DNA of 64,000 nt from Corynebacterium lowii (GCF_001412085.1 NZ_LKEV01000001.1:372001-436000); one strand, 5' to 3'. Positions 25,998 to 34,738 are shown, counted from the first letter of the stretch. Notes: generated by a model not told the origin, from the letters alone. Numbers and translations are program-made.

Positions 25998-27653
25998 CCC
26001 CACAGTACTGCGACCAAAACACGCTGTGGGGGCGGAAGCATGGAGTGTGGTACCTCCCCCGGTTACTTGTATGTACACACTATGTAATCCTGCCTCAACA
26101 GGAAACTCCACGAGTTTTTCATCCAAAGAAAGCGCTCCGATTCCAGGCTCAGAGGAAAAATAATTGAGTCGCACCACCCACTCTCGGTTCAGTAGCGGGC
26201 CATCGAGGGGTAATGCTGTTTCTGTCTCGCACTGTTGCCGGGAGATGGTTGTGCGCATTTCATGGAGCTGCGCGGGGAGGAGAGAGCCATCGGATCTGAT
26301 GACCATGGGTTCGGAGGTTGTTTCCCCCACGGGAGAGGGGATCCCCAGGGCGGCTCCGTAAGCGGAGAGCTTATTATAGGGGTTGGTTACCGGTAGTAGA
26401 ACTTCCAACGGAAGATCTTGGTTTAGCAATGGAGTATCGTGCCCTTGAAGAGAGGTGCGGAGTCCGTGGAAGAAATCTCGGGCGGGCTGTGTAGCCCATG
26501 TCTGGGTGAATGTGATGGTGCTCAGCAGACTAGAGAGTACCCACACGGCCATGGGGGCCTTGGCAGGCAGGGGGAGCCGCGCAGGGAGGGCATAGGCCAG
26601 GGCCACAGCGGCGAGCACTGCGACCTCGCTCACGTGGCGCAGAGTTTGGGTGATCTCTAGTGCGGTATCCGGACCCGAGCGCGCCAGGGCCAGTGCCACA
26701 AAGGGCAGGAGGGGATAAAGTAGTACCGGAATCCAAGCGGTGGCTCGGCGCAGGGTGAGCGCCAGGAGTGCGCAGCCCGATGCCGCTCCGAGCAGAATGA
26801 CCGCCGTATCCGGGGCAGCCCAGGGCGGGCCGGGGTGCCAGCGCTCCCAATGCCAGGGGCCGCCGGCCAGGGTGGGCAGCAGGCCCAGCCCATAGCCATG
26901 GGTGATAAAGGGCAGGGGGCTGGCGGGGGCGGTGCGCGGGTCGCCCACGCTGAGCGCGTACACGCCGAACCACAGCAGGGTGGGCAGCCACAAATACAGC
27001 GCCAGCACCGCCGTGGCCCGGCGATTTTTTTGGCCGGGAAGTTGCCCGCAGCACCACAAAACCAGGAATACGGTGGGGGCGATGAAGAGGGCGCGTTCGC
27101 TCAAAAGAGCACCGCCTAGTAGGCTCAGCCCCGCTCTGAGGCTGAGCGCGGCAGCTTGTTTATAGCCCCGGTACGGGTCGCGCGCGGCCTGCATGGCGCG
27201 CAGCGCAAAGCCCAGACACAGCGCGAGTGCGATGTGCAGAGGCAGGGTATTCACCGCAGAGGCCAGCCACGTGGAGGTGGTGAGCGTGATGGGGGTGAGC
27301 AGATAAAAACCCAGGGGTATAAGGCTGCGGCTCAGTGGCCTATAGGCCCAGGCTACCGACGCCCCCGCCGCCAGGTTTCCCAGCCCCAGCACGGCTACCG
27401 CCGCAGGCCAATTGAGCGGGGCGAGGTGGGAGAGCAGCCAGACGATGAGCCAGGAACCAGGCATGAGGTGCCCATCGTGATCCTGGAAGAGCAGCCCTAG
27501 ATCGGGGAAATTATGTTCCCTGGCCTGGGCGTAGAGGGTGAGATCGTCATAATAAAACCAGCCTTGTGCGGCCACCGCCGTGCGCAGGGCGGTACCCAGG
27601 AATAACACGAGGAGCAGGGCTGCGCGGCGCGGCGAAGCGATGAGACGGGTCAC
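25977..27653 (-). CDS. Polytopic GT-C-like membrane protein
   Basis: The 558-residue protein has about eleven membrane helices in residues 10-400 and a hydrophilic C-terminal domain (about 410-558) predicted outside. The first extracytoplasmic loop contains the acidic pair FYYDDLTLY (D36-D37), followed by FQDHDGHLMPG. This is the arrangement of GT-C glycosyltransferases that use polyprenyl-phosphate sugars. Family-level function (cell-wall arabinosyl or mannosyl transfer) is an inference. GTG 27653 start. Its C terminus is encoded by the 44-bp palindrome. Confidence 0.65.
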   Translation of the reverse strand: MTRLIASPRRAALLLVLFLGTALRTAVAAQGWFYYDDLTLYAQAREHNFPDLGLLFQDHDGHLMPGSWLIVWLLSHLAPLNWPAAVAVLGLGNLAAGASVAWAYRPLSRSLIPLGFYLLTPITLTTSTWLASAVNTLPLHIALALCLGFALRAMQAARDPYRGYKQAAALSLRAGLSLLGGALLSERALFIAPTVFLVLWCCGQLPGQKNRRATAVLALYLWLPTLLWFGVYALSVGDPRTAPASPLPFITHGYGLGLLPTLAGGPWHWERWHPGPPWAAPDTAVILLGAASGCALLALTLRRATAWIPVLLYPLLPFVALALARSGPDTALEITQTLRHVSEVAVLAAVALAYALPARLPLPAKAPMAVWVLSSLLSTITFTQTWATQPARDFFHGLRTSLQGHDTPLLNQDLPLEVLLPVTNPYNKLSAYGAALGIPSPVGETTSEPMVIRSDGSLLPAQLHEMRTTISRQQCETETALPLDGPLLNREWVVRLNYFSSEPGIGALSLDEKLVEFPVEAGLHSVYIQVTGGGTTLHASAPTACFGRSTVGILIPSE

Positions 27654-27695
27654 GCCGCCACAGTAGCAGGTGGGGACGGACGGTGTGGCCTGCTG

Positions 27696-28625
27696 TTATC
27701 TGCCGCTGAGCGCTGCGATGAACAGCATGATCGGGAGCGAAGCAAAGGTGGTGAGTAACACGGTATCGCGGGCCACGATGGTGCCCTTTTGGAAGGTGGC
27801 GGCGTAGTTATACACGTTCTGTGCGGTGGGTAGCGCCGCCAGAATTACCGCGGCGTAGCGCTCTTGGCTCTCCATATCAAAGGCCAGGCTGAGCAGCCAG
27901 GCTACCAGGGGCATGCCTACGGTTTTCAGCGTCGTGGCCAGCAGCACGCGCGGGCGATCCTTGGGAGAATCGAGCACGGTGGTGGTGTTCAACGAGGCAC
28001 CGAAGCTCATGAGAATCATGGGGATAGAAGCCCCACCCAGAATCTCCAGTGGTGCCATGACCGGCTCTGGTACGCTCCATCCATTTAGGCACACCACCAG
28101 ACCCACTACGGAGGCCAGCACAATGGGGCTGAGCAGGGCTGTGCGGATAGTCGTGGCAGGGGAATGATTCTTATCCTCCGAACCCAGCACCGCTAGCAGC
28201 AGGGGCGTGAGCAGCACCATCTGAATCACCAAAATAGGGGCGATGTATGTGGCCGTGCCCAGCACATACATACTTACCGGCAGACCGATGTTATTGGAGT
28301 TCACGTAGGAGGCCGAGGCCGCACCCATCGCGGTATCGGCCCGTCCCTGTTCGTCGTAGTGCGGGAGCAGGCGGCTTATGAGGAAGAACACGGCCCCGAT
28401 GAACAGCGTGGCGAGCAGGCTCACGACAATCACTGGAGAGAACAATGCCTGCGGCTGCGAGGTGGAAACCACCGTGAACAGCAGAGCCGGGGTGGCTGCA
28501 TAAAAGGCCACGCGGTTAAGCATGAGGCGCGAATCGCCGGGGCTGATGATGCCGGTGCGCCCCAATACGTAACCCACGGCAATCACCACCATGATGATGG
28601 CAAAGCCTGTGAGAACACCGATCAT
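27696..28625 (-). CDS. AEC family transporter (auxin efflux carrier/malate permease type)
   Basis: The 309-residue membrane protein has ten helices in two halves and the family features GYVLGRTGIIS, LNRVAFYAATPALLF and YVNSNNIGLPVSMYVLG (the helix-breaking NNIGLP motif). AEC proteins move organic anions such as malate or malonate; the substrate is not predictable here. It begins 12 bases after menA on the same strand, so it is probably co-transcribed with menA. Confidence 0.87.
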   Translation of the reverse strand: MIGVLTGFAIIMVVIAVGYVLGRTGIISPGDSRLMLNRVAFYAATPALLFTVVSTSQPQALFSPVIVVSLLATLFIGAVFFLISRLLPHYDEQGRADTAMGAASASYVNSNNIGLPVSMYVLGTATYIAPILVIQMVLLTPLLLAVLGSEDKNHSPATTIRTALLSPIVLASVVGLVVCLNGWSVPEPVMAPLEILGGASIPMILMSFGASLNTTTVLDSPKDRPRVLLATTLKTVGMPLVAWLLSLAFDMESQERYAAVILAALPTAQNVYNYAATFQKGTIVARDTVLLTTFASLPIMLFIAALSGR

Positions 28626-28637
28626 CTACGCCGCCTT

Positions 28638-29546
28638 TCAGGAAAGAACAAAGCCCAGGAACATTAACACGGCCCAGGCCAACATCGCGCGCCCAGTTAG
28701 ACCCAACACGGGGATGAGTGCCTTCCCCATAGCCCCCTTCCGTACCGGTTGCATGCCGACGACCCCCAGCGGCACCGCCAGCAGCCCCAGCAGCGCCCAC
28801 CAGGTATTGGTGACCGCTAATAACAAGGACATCGCGAAGGGAACCGTAACAAGAGCACAGAAGAGGCGGCGTGTGGAGGAATCACCAAGTTTGACCGCCA
28901 GCGTTATTTTGCCGCTGGCAGAATCGGAGGGAATATCGCGCAGATTATTAGCCAGGTTCACTGCTGCGGAGATGGAACCGATAGCCACCGCACAGGCCAG
29001 GCCCACCCAACTGATGGTCCCGGACTGAGTGTATTCGGTGCCTAGCACCGCCACTAGACCAAAGAAGATGAACACGGCCACCTCACCCAGGCCCCGGTAA
29101 CCATAGGGGCGGGAACCGCCGGTATAAAACCACGCCCCCGCGATGCAGAAGGCCCCAACGAGAATGAGCCACCAACTACTAGCGAGGCTGAGTGCGATGC
29201 CCAGCACTCCCGCTGCCCCAAAGGCGAGGAAAGCGGCGCGCTTGACTTTTTGGGGGGCGACCACTCCTGAGCCGGTGAGACGCAGGGTGCCGGAGCGATC
29301 CTCGTCTGTCCCCCGGATACCGTCGGAGTAATCGTTGGCGTAATTCACGCCGATGATGAGCGCCCAAGCAACCCCGAGGGCGAGCAGAGCGCGCCACCAG
29401 TTAGCAGAATCGCGGAGTGCGGCTGCGCCAGTACCAGAGATAACGGGGGCGAAGGCATTGGCCCAGGTGTGGGGGCGTGCGCCAGCTAGCCATTGGGCGG
29501 GAGTGGCAGTGCGGCGCGATTGCGGAGACATTGGCATGGCTTCCAT
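28638..29546 (-). CDS. menA: 1,4-dihydroxy-2-naphthoate polyprenyltransferase MenA
   Basis: The 302-residue UbiA-family membrane enzyme attaches the polyprenyl chain to 1,4-dihydroxy-2-naphthoate to make demethylmenaquinone. It shows the first Asp motif NYANDYSDGIRGTD, then RSGTLRLTGSG, and the second Asp-containing loop LANNLRDIPSDSASGK. The ATG at 29546 or 29537 starts it. It lies apart from the main men cluster (menE, menB, menC, menD), with accessory DNA between. Confidence 0.93.
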   Translation of the reverse strand: MEAMPMSPQSRRTATPAQWLAGARPHTWANAFAPVISGTGAAALRDSANWWRALLALGVAWALIIGVNYANDYSDGIRGTDEDRSGTLRLTGSGVVAPQKVKRAAFLAFGAAGVLGIALSLASSWWLILVGAFCIAGAWFYTGGSRPYGYRGLGEVAVFIFFGLVAVLGTEYTQSGTISWVGLACAVAIGSISAAVNLANNLRDIPSDSASGKITLAVKLGDSSTRRLFCALVTVPFAMSLLLAVTNTWWALLGLLAVPLGVVGMQPVRKGAMGKALIPVLGLTGRAMLAWAVLMFLGFVLS

Positions 29547-30119
29547 TGTGGCACTGGGGTGGGGCAGGACAGAGTAACATGATTTTTGTCACTACTATCT
29601 GTTGTGGAATCACTACGAGGTGGTTATGAACCACACAGTGATGGAGGACTCTGGCTTGATAAAGCGGCAGGCTGTTTCAAGGGGGCGCCGTATTTATGCA
29701 GGAGGATGTGGCGGTAGTAATCGGGCAGCGTGGTGTGGGAAATTCGCGCTCTTTGATATTTTGGGTGGGTTGGGTGAGGTATATGCGTTATAGGATGGTG
29801 CCGAAACCGTGAATGATGGCGAGGGTATCGCGTAGCTTATTGTGGAAAGTGTTCTCAAACATGGATATGCAGATATTTCGCGCATGGAAATAATGTGTAT
29901 TCTGATGGTACTGCCAAGATATTCCATGCGATGAAAACTCGCCCTAAATGCGCACCTCATATCTAAGGGGTATCTTTCACAGCTTGTCCCTGAAGAGCAA
30001 GCTATTGCTGAGGATTTTGAACGTGGGGGCCGGAGGAACGCATCACTGCCGCACGCACGAAGTGGGGGGCGAGGTTGCGGCACGTCCTTCCAGCCTGGCC
30101 CGAACAAAAAATCTCAGAA
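29547..30119. other. Non-coding or decayed DNA upstream of menA
   Basis: No intact gene is visible over this stretch, which is AT-richer than the neighbouring genes. On the + strand, protein-like fragments occur in shifted frames. About 29830-29965 reads WRGYRVAYCGKCS ... VYSDGTAKIFHAMKTRP with a CxxC. About 29950-30020 reads AHLISKGYLSQLVPEEQAIAEDFERG in another frame. This looks like a frameshifted gene remnant of unknown origin. The menA promoter must lie near 29550-29620. Confidence 0.4.
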
Positions 30120-30148
30120 GAAGCCGCTCAAAAGGCATGAGCGGCTTC
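30120..30148 (-). terminator. Terminator hairpin downstream of the DUF417 gene
   Basis: GAAGCCGCTCA (30120-30130) pairs with TGAGCGGCTTC (30138-30148) around a 7-base loop. Read on the - strand it is followed by TTCTTCTGAGATTTTTT, a weak T tract. It would end the DUF417 transcript about 100 bases after its stop codon. Confidence 0.65.
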
Positions 30149-30248
30149 ATATCATCCAACGGCGCCCTGTTTAGTTGCTTTGATGTTATGTGCTGTACGG
30201 GGTTGGTTGGGGGTGGGGGATTTAGGGAAAGGGCTTTTATTGTGGGAG

Positions 30249-30818
30249 TTATGCCGCTGCTTTGTTTTTCTTCACCGCGATCTTGGCAAAGTCCGCAGCA
30301 CTCCACAGTGCAGCTCCCAGCATGATGAGATCCTTTACTACTAGGCGTCCAGGCGCTGCGAGCAGCGGGAAGCCCGATTCCCCGCCGCCCTTATCGGAGA
30401 CCCATACCTCCGGTGTGGTGACGAGGAAGGAAAGGGTGACCAGGCTCATGCCCACGAGGAGGAGCGAACCAACGGCCCCTATCTTGGGCCATATCCAGCC
30501 CAGGGCAATGAGTACGCCGATGGTCACGATGGTTCCGCCGATGAGAAGTGCAATCCAGTAGGTGCCGTTATCCTCGTGCCAGGCCTGTGCGGCGGCGTCG
30601 GCGGCTCCCTCGGGGATCTTGTTGGCGGCGTAGTTTTCAGGGTCGCGCATGAGCCAGGACATGAAGGGGCTATTAGCTACGAAAGGAATGATGCCCTGGG
30701 CTTCGTAGTGAAAGACTTTCAGGGCACCGATCCATACGGTGACCACCACGAGCCCGAGGCGGGTAAGTGCGGCACCGAGGCGGTCGAGGCTGGCAAGTTT
30801 GTGGAAAAGGGTATCCAC
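30249..30818 (-). CDS. DUF417 (YkgB/RclC-like) inner membrane protein
   Basis: The 189-residue membrane protein has four helices and family blocks GLVVVTVWIGALKVFHYEAQGIIPFVANSPFMSW, TLSFLVTTPEVWV and LVVKDLIMLGAALW. DUF417 includes E. coli RclC, linked to reactive chlorine resistance; the role here is not known. The GTG start at 30818 has AAGGAGG upstream. It stands alone between decayed DNA and a divergent glycosyltransferase gene. Confidence 0.85.
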   Translation of the reverse strand: MDTLFHKLASLDRLGAALTRLGLVVVTVWIGALKVFHYEAQGIIPFVANSPFMSWLMRDPENYAANKIPEGAADAAAQAWHEDNGTYWIALLIGGTIVTIGVLIALGWIWPKIGAVGSLLLVGMSLVTLSFLVTTPEVWVSDKGGGESGFPLLAAPGRLVVKDLIMLGAALWSAADFAKIAVKKNKAAA

Positions 30819-31014
30819 CGTGGTTAATCCTCCTTAGTATTGGGAAGGACATTATATAAATAACTCCAGGTTTCTTGCAAAGTTATTTGGTAAACATTCC
30901 AGTTGCTTATTAACATAGAGTGTGGCTGTGTGGTGGGTGCGCAATGGTATTCAGTGTAAGATAGGGTGGTATTTCCCGTAACGGGGGTGGAGAGTAGGGA
31001 AGGGTGGAAGTGCT

Positions 31015-31935
31015 GTGTGGTTGAGGTATGTGGCGGGCCAGGTGGTTAGTTTCTTCTTTACCCTGTTCCGTCTTATTCCTTTGCAGTGGAATAACCGCTT
31101 CTCCCGCACCCGTATTCCCGCACCGGGGGGACAGGAACCGGGAAGCAAGTCCAGGGAACCCGGCACAGGGCACAGCAACGTTCTTATCTCCCTGACCACC
31201 CACGGCCGTCGCCTGCGCACGGTCTTTTTTGCCATTGAGTCGGTGGCTCGTGGCCCGCACCGAGTGCCTATCGTGTTGTGGCTTGACCCGGAGGATTATG
31301 ACAGCCCCCAGGATTGGCCGCCGAGCCTCAAGCGCTTGGTGCGTCGGGGGCTGACGGTGCGCCGTGGCGATGGCGGTCTAGGCCCGCACGCCAAGTACTG
31401 GAATCAATTTGTAGAGGTGGCGGGCACGGGGACCAGCGTGGTCACCATTGATGATGACATCATTTATCCCGAGTGGTTTCTTGATCGTTTGCTCATCATT
31501 GGTGGCCTGCGCCTGGATACTGTGGTGGCGTACCGTGCGCATCGGATTGAGCTGCGCGATGGGCAGATGCTTCCGTATATGAAGTGGACTCCTGCCGATA
31601 CTTGCGATGCCAGCCTGCTGCACTTTGCCACGGGGGTGTCCGGGGTGTGCTACCCGCCTTCTTTTATTGAATACGTGGTGGAGCAGGGCACCGTGTTTAA
31701 GATGGTTGCCCCCAAGGCTGATGATGTATGGCTGCACGTGTGCGCCCTACGCTCTGGGCATCCGGTGCGCCAGGTTTTTGCTAACCCACGCAACTTTGCT
31801 ATCGTGCCCTCCACCCAGCTCAGCGCCTTGATTCTGAGCAATGGCATGGGTGGCGGCAATGATGAGCAGATCGCGCTTGCCTATGGGCCGGAGGATGTAG
31901 CCGCCCTGGTGGGCGTTAGCGAGAAAGAAGATTAA
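31015..31935 (+). CDS. Putative GT-A type glycosyltransferase
   Basis: The 306-residue protein has an N-terminal hydrophobic/basic anchor-like segment, then VLISLTTHGRRLRTVFFAIESVARG, IVLWLDPEDY and a DxD-like acidic cluster VVTIDDDIIYPEWFLDRLL. A later acidic motif lies in PKADDVWLHVCAL. This fits a GT-A fold, nucleotide-sugar-dependent transferase of the cell envelope (capsule or glycan). The precise family is not recognised. A GTG start at 31015 is assumed, with GGAAG upstream. Its end overlaps the convergent menE by 20 bases. Confidence 0.65.
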   Translation: MWLRYVAGQVVSFFFTLFRLIPLQWNNRFSRTRIPAPGGQEPGSKSREPGTGHSNVLISLTTHGRRLRTVFFAIESVARGPHRVPIVLWLDPEDYDSPQDWPPSLKRLVRRGLTVRRGDGGLGPHAKYWNQFVEVAGTGTSVVTIDDDIIYPEWFLDRLLIIGGLRLDTVVAYRAHRIELRDGQMLPYMKWTPADTCDASLLHFATGVSGVCYPPSFIEYVVEQGTVFKMVAPKADDVWLHVCALRSGHPVRQVFANPRNFAIVPSTQLSALILSNGMGGGNDEQIALAYGPEDVAALVGVSEKED

Positions 31936-33052
31936 CCACGCCCGCGCGGTGAATCTTGCCTGAACCCGTGTGAGGAAGAGCCTCTACCCGGCGTAGTTCC
32001 TTGGGTAATTGCCAGCGGGGTAGGTCGTCGAGGGCTTCGATGAGGTCGCCGGGTTCTGCCGTGCCCGTATAGGCCACGGCGATGGCCTGTCCCAGGCGCG
32101 GGTGCGGCACCCCCACCACGCAGACTTCGCTTACCCCCGGTATATCGCGCAGGTGCTGTTCTAGCACCTCGGGGTGGAGTTTGAGGCCCCCGGAATCAAT
32201 CACGTTATCCAGCCTGCCGCGCACGCTGAGCGTGCCTTCTTTGCTGAGAGCCCCGGCGTCGCTTGTGGCAAACCAGCCGGGCTCTGTGAAGGCTTCGTGG
32301 CCAGGCGCGTTGCGGTAGCCGCGGGCGATCATGGGGCCACCCAGATGAATCCTGTTTTGCTCACCGAGGCGCAGGCGCGCGCCGGGCAGCGGGTGGCCGT
32401 CGTAAATGCAGCCTCCCGACGTCTCGGAGGCGCCGTAGGTGCGCACCACGTTAATCCCCAGGTCGCGAGCGGCTTGAGCCTGGGTAGTGCGCAGTGGGGC
32501 CCCGCCGACGAGCACGGCGTCAAAGGCGCGCAGGGCCTCAATTCCCGCCAGGGTATCCATTGTTTTCAGTAGTTGCGGCGGAGTTAGCGCGGTGTATCTG
32601 CGGCCTTCTGCTAATCGACGCATCCCCTGGGCAAAGGCTTCCACGTCAAAGCCGGCGCGCAGGTCGAGGCAGATGGGCGTGGTGCCCGCCACCAGGGAGC
32701 GCACGAGCACCTGTATCCCCGCGATGTAGTGGGCGGGCATGGCGAGTAACCAGGAGCCCTCCCCGCCGAGGGTTTCGTGTGTGGCGTCTGCGCTGCTGAT
32801 GAGGTTGTACGCGGTGAGTTCGGCCCCCTTGGGGGTGCCAGTGGAGCCGGAGGTACCCACCACGAGGGCTACCTCGGCGTCGATAGCCTGGCCCGCGCGC
32901 TGTGTGCTGCGCAGTAGGTGGGCGCGGCTAGGGTCGTTATCGGGGAGGGGGAGCAGGCTGCGGTTCCCAGCGATGGCCTCGCGCAGATCGGGAAGGATCG
33001 CGGCGGGATTGGCGGAGGGAACCGTGAGTGGCTCGAGGAAACGCTCGCTCAT
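31916..33052 (-). CDS. menE: o-Succinylbenzoate-CoA ligase MenE
   Basis: The 378-residue adenylate-forming enzyme contains the P-loop-like VVGTSGSTGTPKGAELT, LAMPAHYIAGIQVLVRSL (typical of MenE), RTYGASETSGG and the C-terminal GRLDNVIDSGGLKLHPEVLE and TGSGKIHR. It activates o-succinylbenzoate to its CoA thioester. It is shorter than the E. coli enzyme, as usual for actinobacterial MenE. DoxX-like and menB genes lie upstream on the same strand. Confidence 0.92.
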   Translation of the reverse strand: MSERFLEPLTVPSANPAAILPDLREAIAGNRSLLPLPDNDPSRAHLLRSTQRAGQAIDAEVALVVGTSGSTGTPKGAELTAYNLISSADATHETLGGEGSWLLAMPAHYIAGIQVLVRSLVAGTTPICLDLRAGFDVEAFAQGMRRLAEGRRYTALTPPQLLKTMDTLAGIEALRAFDAVLVGGAPLRTTQAQAARDLGINVVRTYGASETSGGCIYDGHPLPGARLRLGEQNRIHLGGPMIARGYRNAPGHEAFTEPGWFATSDAGALSKEGTLSVRGRLDNVIDSGGLKLHPEVLEQHLRDIPGVSEVCVVGVPHPRLGQAIAVAYTGTAEPGDLIEALDDLPRWQLPKELRRVEALPHTGSGKIHRAGVVNLLSR

Positions 33053-33069
33053 TCCCCACAGAATAGTGC

Positions 33070-33486
33070 TTAGGCGGCGGCGCTGGCGCTGCGGGAGCGG
33101 AAGAGGAAGGCGTCGGCCGCAATGCGACCGGGGCCCGCGACGGCCAGGGCCAGGGCGCAGGCACCGATAGCGCCGGGGAGTTCCCAGCCGCCGTCGGAGG
33201 CCAAGATGCCGTTGCCCACGTGCGCGATGAGCGCGGCGCCGAGCATGTTGAGGAATACGAGCGCGCCCGCCAGTGGGGTGAGCAGACCCAGAATCAGGGC
33301 GATGCCGCCGCCGAGTTCGATGGCGGCGGCGATGATCGCGCTGATATTCGGCAGCGGTGCGTCCATGCCCTCGAACATGGCCTGAGCCGCGCCGATGTCG
33401 CTGGCCTTCTGCCAGCCGTGGGCGATGAGAATGGTGCCCAGCAGGAGGCGAGCGATGAGGAGTCCAAGATCTTTGATTATTGACAC
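33070..33486 (-). CDS. DoxX family membrane protein
   Basis: The 138-residue protein has four membrane helices with the DoxX pattern LLLGTILIAHGWQKA near the N terminus, AAIELGGGIALILGLLTPLAG and a C-terminal GPGRIAADAFLF. DoxX proteins are small quinone-associated or redox-stress membrane proteins with mostly unknown function. It lies between menE and menB on the same strand, 17 and 49 bases away, which fits a link to quinone metabolism (inference). Confidence 0.85.
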   Translation of the reverse strand: MSIIKDLGLLIARLLLGTILIAHGWQKASDIGAAQAMFEGMDAPLPNISAIIAAAIELGGGIALILGLLTPLAGALVFLNMLGAALIAHVGNGILASDGGWELPGAIGACALALAVAGPGRIAADAFLFRSRSASAAA

Positions 33487-33535
33487 GACAACAAAGTTAG
33501 CCCGCCGTGCCCACTAAGGCCAAACTCAGTAGCGC

Positions 33536-34465
33536 TCAGTAGTAGAAGGGGAACTCCGACCAATCCGGTTCCCGCTTGTTCAAAAAGGCCTCCTTGCCCT
33601 CCACGGCCTCATCGGTCATATACGCCAAACGGGTGGCCTCACCAGCGAAAACCTGCTGGCCCATCAGGCCGTCGTCGGTGAGATTGAAGGCGAACTTCAA
33701 CATGCGCTGTGCGGTGGGGGACTTCCCATTAATCTCCCGTGCCACCTGGATAGCCTCGGCTTCTAACTCGCCGTGATCGGCCACGATATTCACCGCCCCC
33801 ATGCGCTGCATGGTCTCCGCGTTGTAGGAACGGCCCAAGAAGAAGATTTCGCGGGCGAACTTCTGTCCCACCTGTTTAGCCAGGTAGGCGCTGCCATAAC
33901 CGGCGTCGAAAGAGCCCACATCGGCGTCGGTCTGCTTAAAGCGCGCCTCCTGGCGCGAGGCGATGGTCATATCGCACACCACGTGCAGGGAGTGGCCGCC
34001 GCCGGCCGCCCAGCCATTGACCACCGCGATCACCACCTTGGGCATGGTGCGAATCAGGCGCTGCACTTCCAAGATGTGCAGGCGTCCGCCCTCGGCCTTC
34101 ACGCGCTGGGCGTCCACCGTATCGGCGGTCTCGCCCCCGGCGTACTGGTACCCCGAGCGGCCGCGAATACGCTGGTCCCCGCCCGAGCAAAAGGCCCAGC
34201 CGCCATCTTTAGCGCTGGGACCATTGCCAGTGAGCAGCACCACGCCCACGTCCGGGGTGCGGCGCGCATGATCGAGGGCGCGGTAAAGCTCATCGACGGT
34301 GTGCGGGCGGAAAGCATTGCGCACCTCGGGGCGGTCGAAGGCAATGCGCACAATGCCATCGCGGCGGTGGGTGCCCACGTGGCGGTGATAGGTGATGTCC
34401 TCGAAACCCTCCACCGCGTGCCACTGGGTAGGGTCGAAGGGCTGTTCCGTGCTGTAGGTGCTCAT
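33536..34465 (-). CDS. menB: 1,4-dihydroxy-2-naphthoyl-CoA synthase MenB
   Basis: The 309-residue crotonase-fold enzyme closes the naphthoate ring from o-succinylbenzoyl-CoA. Diagnostic blocks are IAFDRPEVRNAFRP, AFCSGGDQRIRGRSGYQ, VIAVVNGWAAGGGHSLHVVCDMTIAS, FKQTDADVGSFDAGYGSAYLA, and the C-terminal SEFPFYY. The catalytic Asp and Tyr region (DAGYGSAY) is present. An unusual leader with two hairpins precedes it. Confidence 0.96.
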   Translation of the reverse strand: MSTYSTEQPFDPTQWHAVEGFEDITYHRHVGTHRRDGIVRIAFDRPEVRNAFRPHTVDELYRALDHARRTPDVGVVLLTGNGPSAKDGGWAFCSGGDQRIRGRSGYQYAGGETADTVDAQRVKAEGGRLHILEVQRLIRTMPKVVIAVVNGWAAGGGHSLHVVCDMTIASRQEARFKQTDADVGSFDAGYGSAYLAKQVGQKFAREIFFLGRSYNAETMQRMGAVNIVADHGELEAEAIQVAREINGKSPTAQRMLKFAFNLTDDGLMGQQVFAGEATRLAYMTDEAVEGKEAFLNKREPDWSEFPFYY

Positions 34466-34492
34466 GGGTTAAGAGTGTAGGGGCAGATACGA

Positions 34493-34591
34493 GAAACCCC
34501 CGAAGCGATGCCTCGGGGGTTTCATGGAAAAGACGGCGTTCAAGCGCCGTATAGCGATACCCATGATATTGCTGTGATTTTTCAAGGTCAA
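34493..34591 (-). promoter_or_regulatory. menB: menB promoter and two-hairpin leader
   Basis: On the - strand TTGACC (34586-34591) and TATCAT (34563-34568) with a 17-base spacer form a good promoter. The transcript would begin near 34557 and run to the menB ATG at 34465. It includes hairpin 1 (34533-34550, 6-bp stem ACGGCG/CGCCGT, followed by TCTTTT) and hairpin 2 (34493-34523, 11-bp stem GAAACCCCCGA/TCGGGGGTTTC). This looks like an attenuator or a terminated small RNA upstream of menB. The controlling ligand or protein is unknown. Confidence 0.5.
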
Positions 34592-34648
34592 GCCGTTCCC
34601 TGATGCACGGTTGGTTACCTACCACGCTGGAGTGAGTGGAGCTTGGCT

Positions 34649-34738
34649 TACAATTAAGCTCGTGGAGCAGATCTTTGCCGCAAGGTACACTTCTGCTCGA
34701 TCCGCACTGTGGCTACTGGCAGGTGCGGATCATTTTTC
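34649..34738 (+). ncRNA. Candidate small structured RNA with intrinsic terminator
   Basis: A -10-like TACAAT (34649-34654) is followed by two hairpins: GAGCAGA (34665-34671) with TCTGCTC (34692-34698) enclosing TTGCCGCAA, and GATCCGCAC (34699-34707) with GTGCGGATC (34723-34731), followed by ATTTTT (34732-34737). No protein is encoded. The -35 is poor. The predicted transcript is about 80 nt and would end about 90 bases before menC. It could instead be a terminated menC leader. Confidence 0.45.

Noticed and set aside
25978..29912. Shared TATTCTGATGGTA in the 44-bp palindrome and near 29900 as ends of a mobile element
   Set aside because: Only 13 bases are common, no transposase or target duplication is seen, and the intervening genes include menA. 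Chance similarity cannot be excluded.
29694..30107. 137-codon - strand open frame upstream of menA
   Set aside because: Composition (Pro/Ser/Arg-rich) and lack of a ribosome binding site look random; the + strand fragments in the same region look more protein-like.
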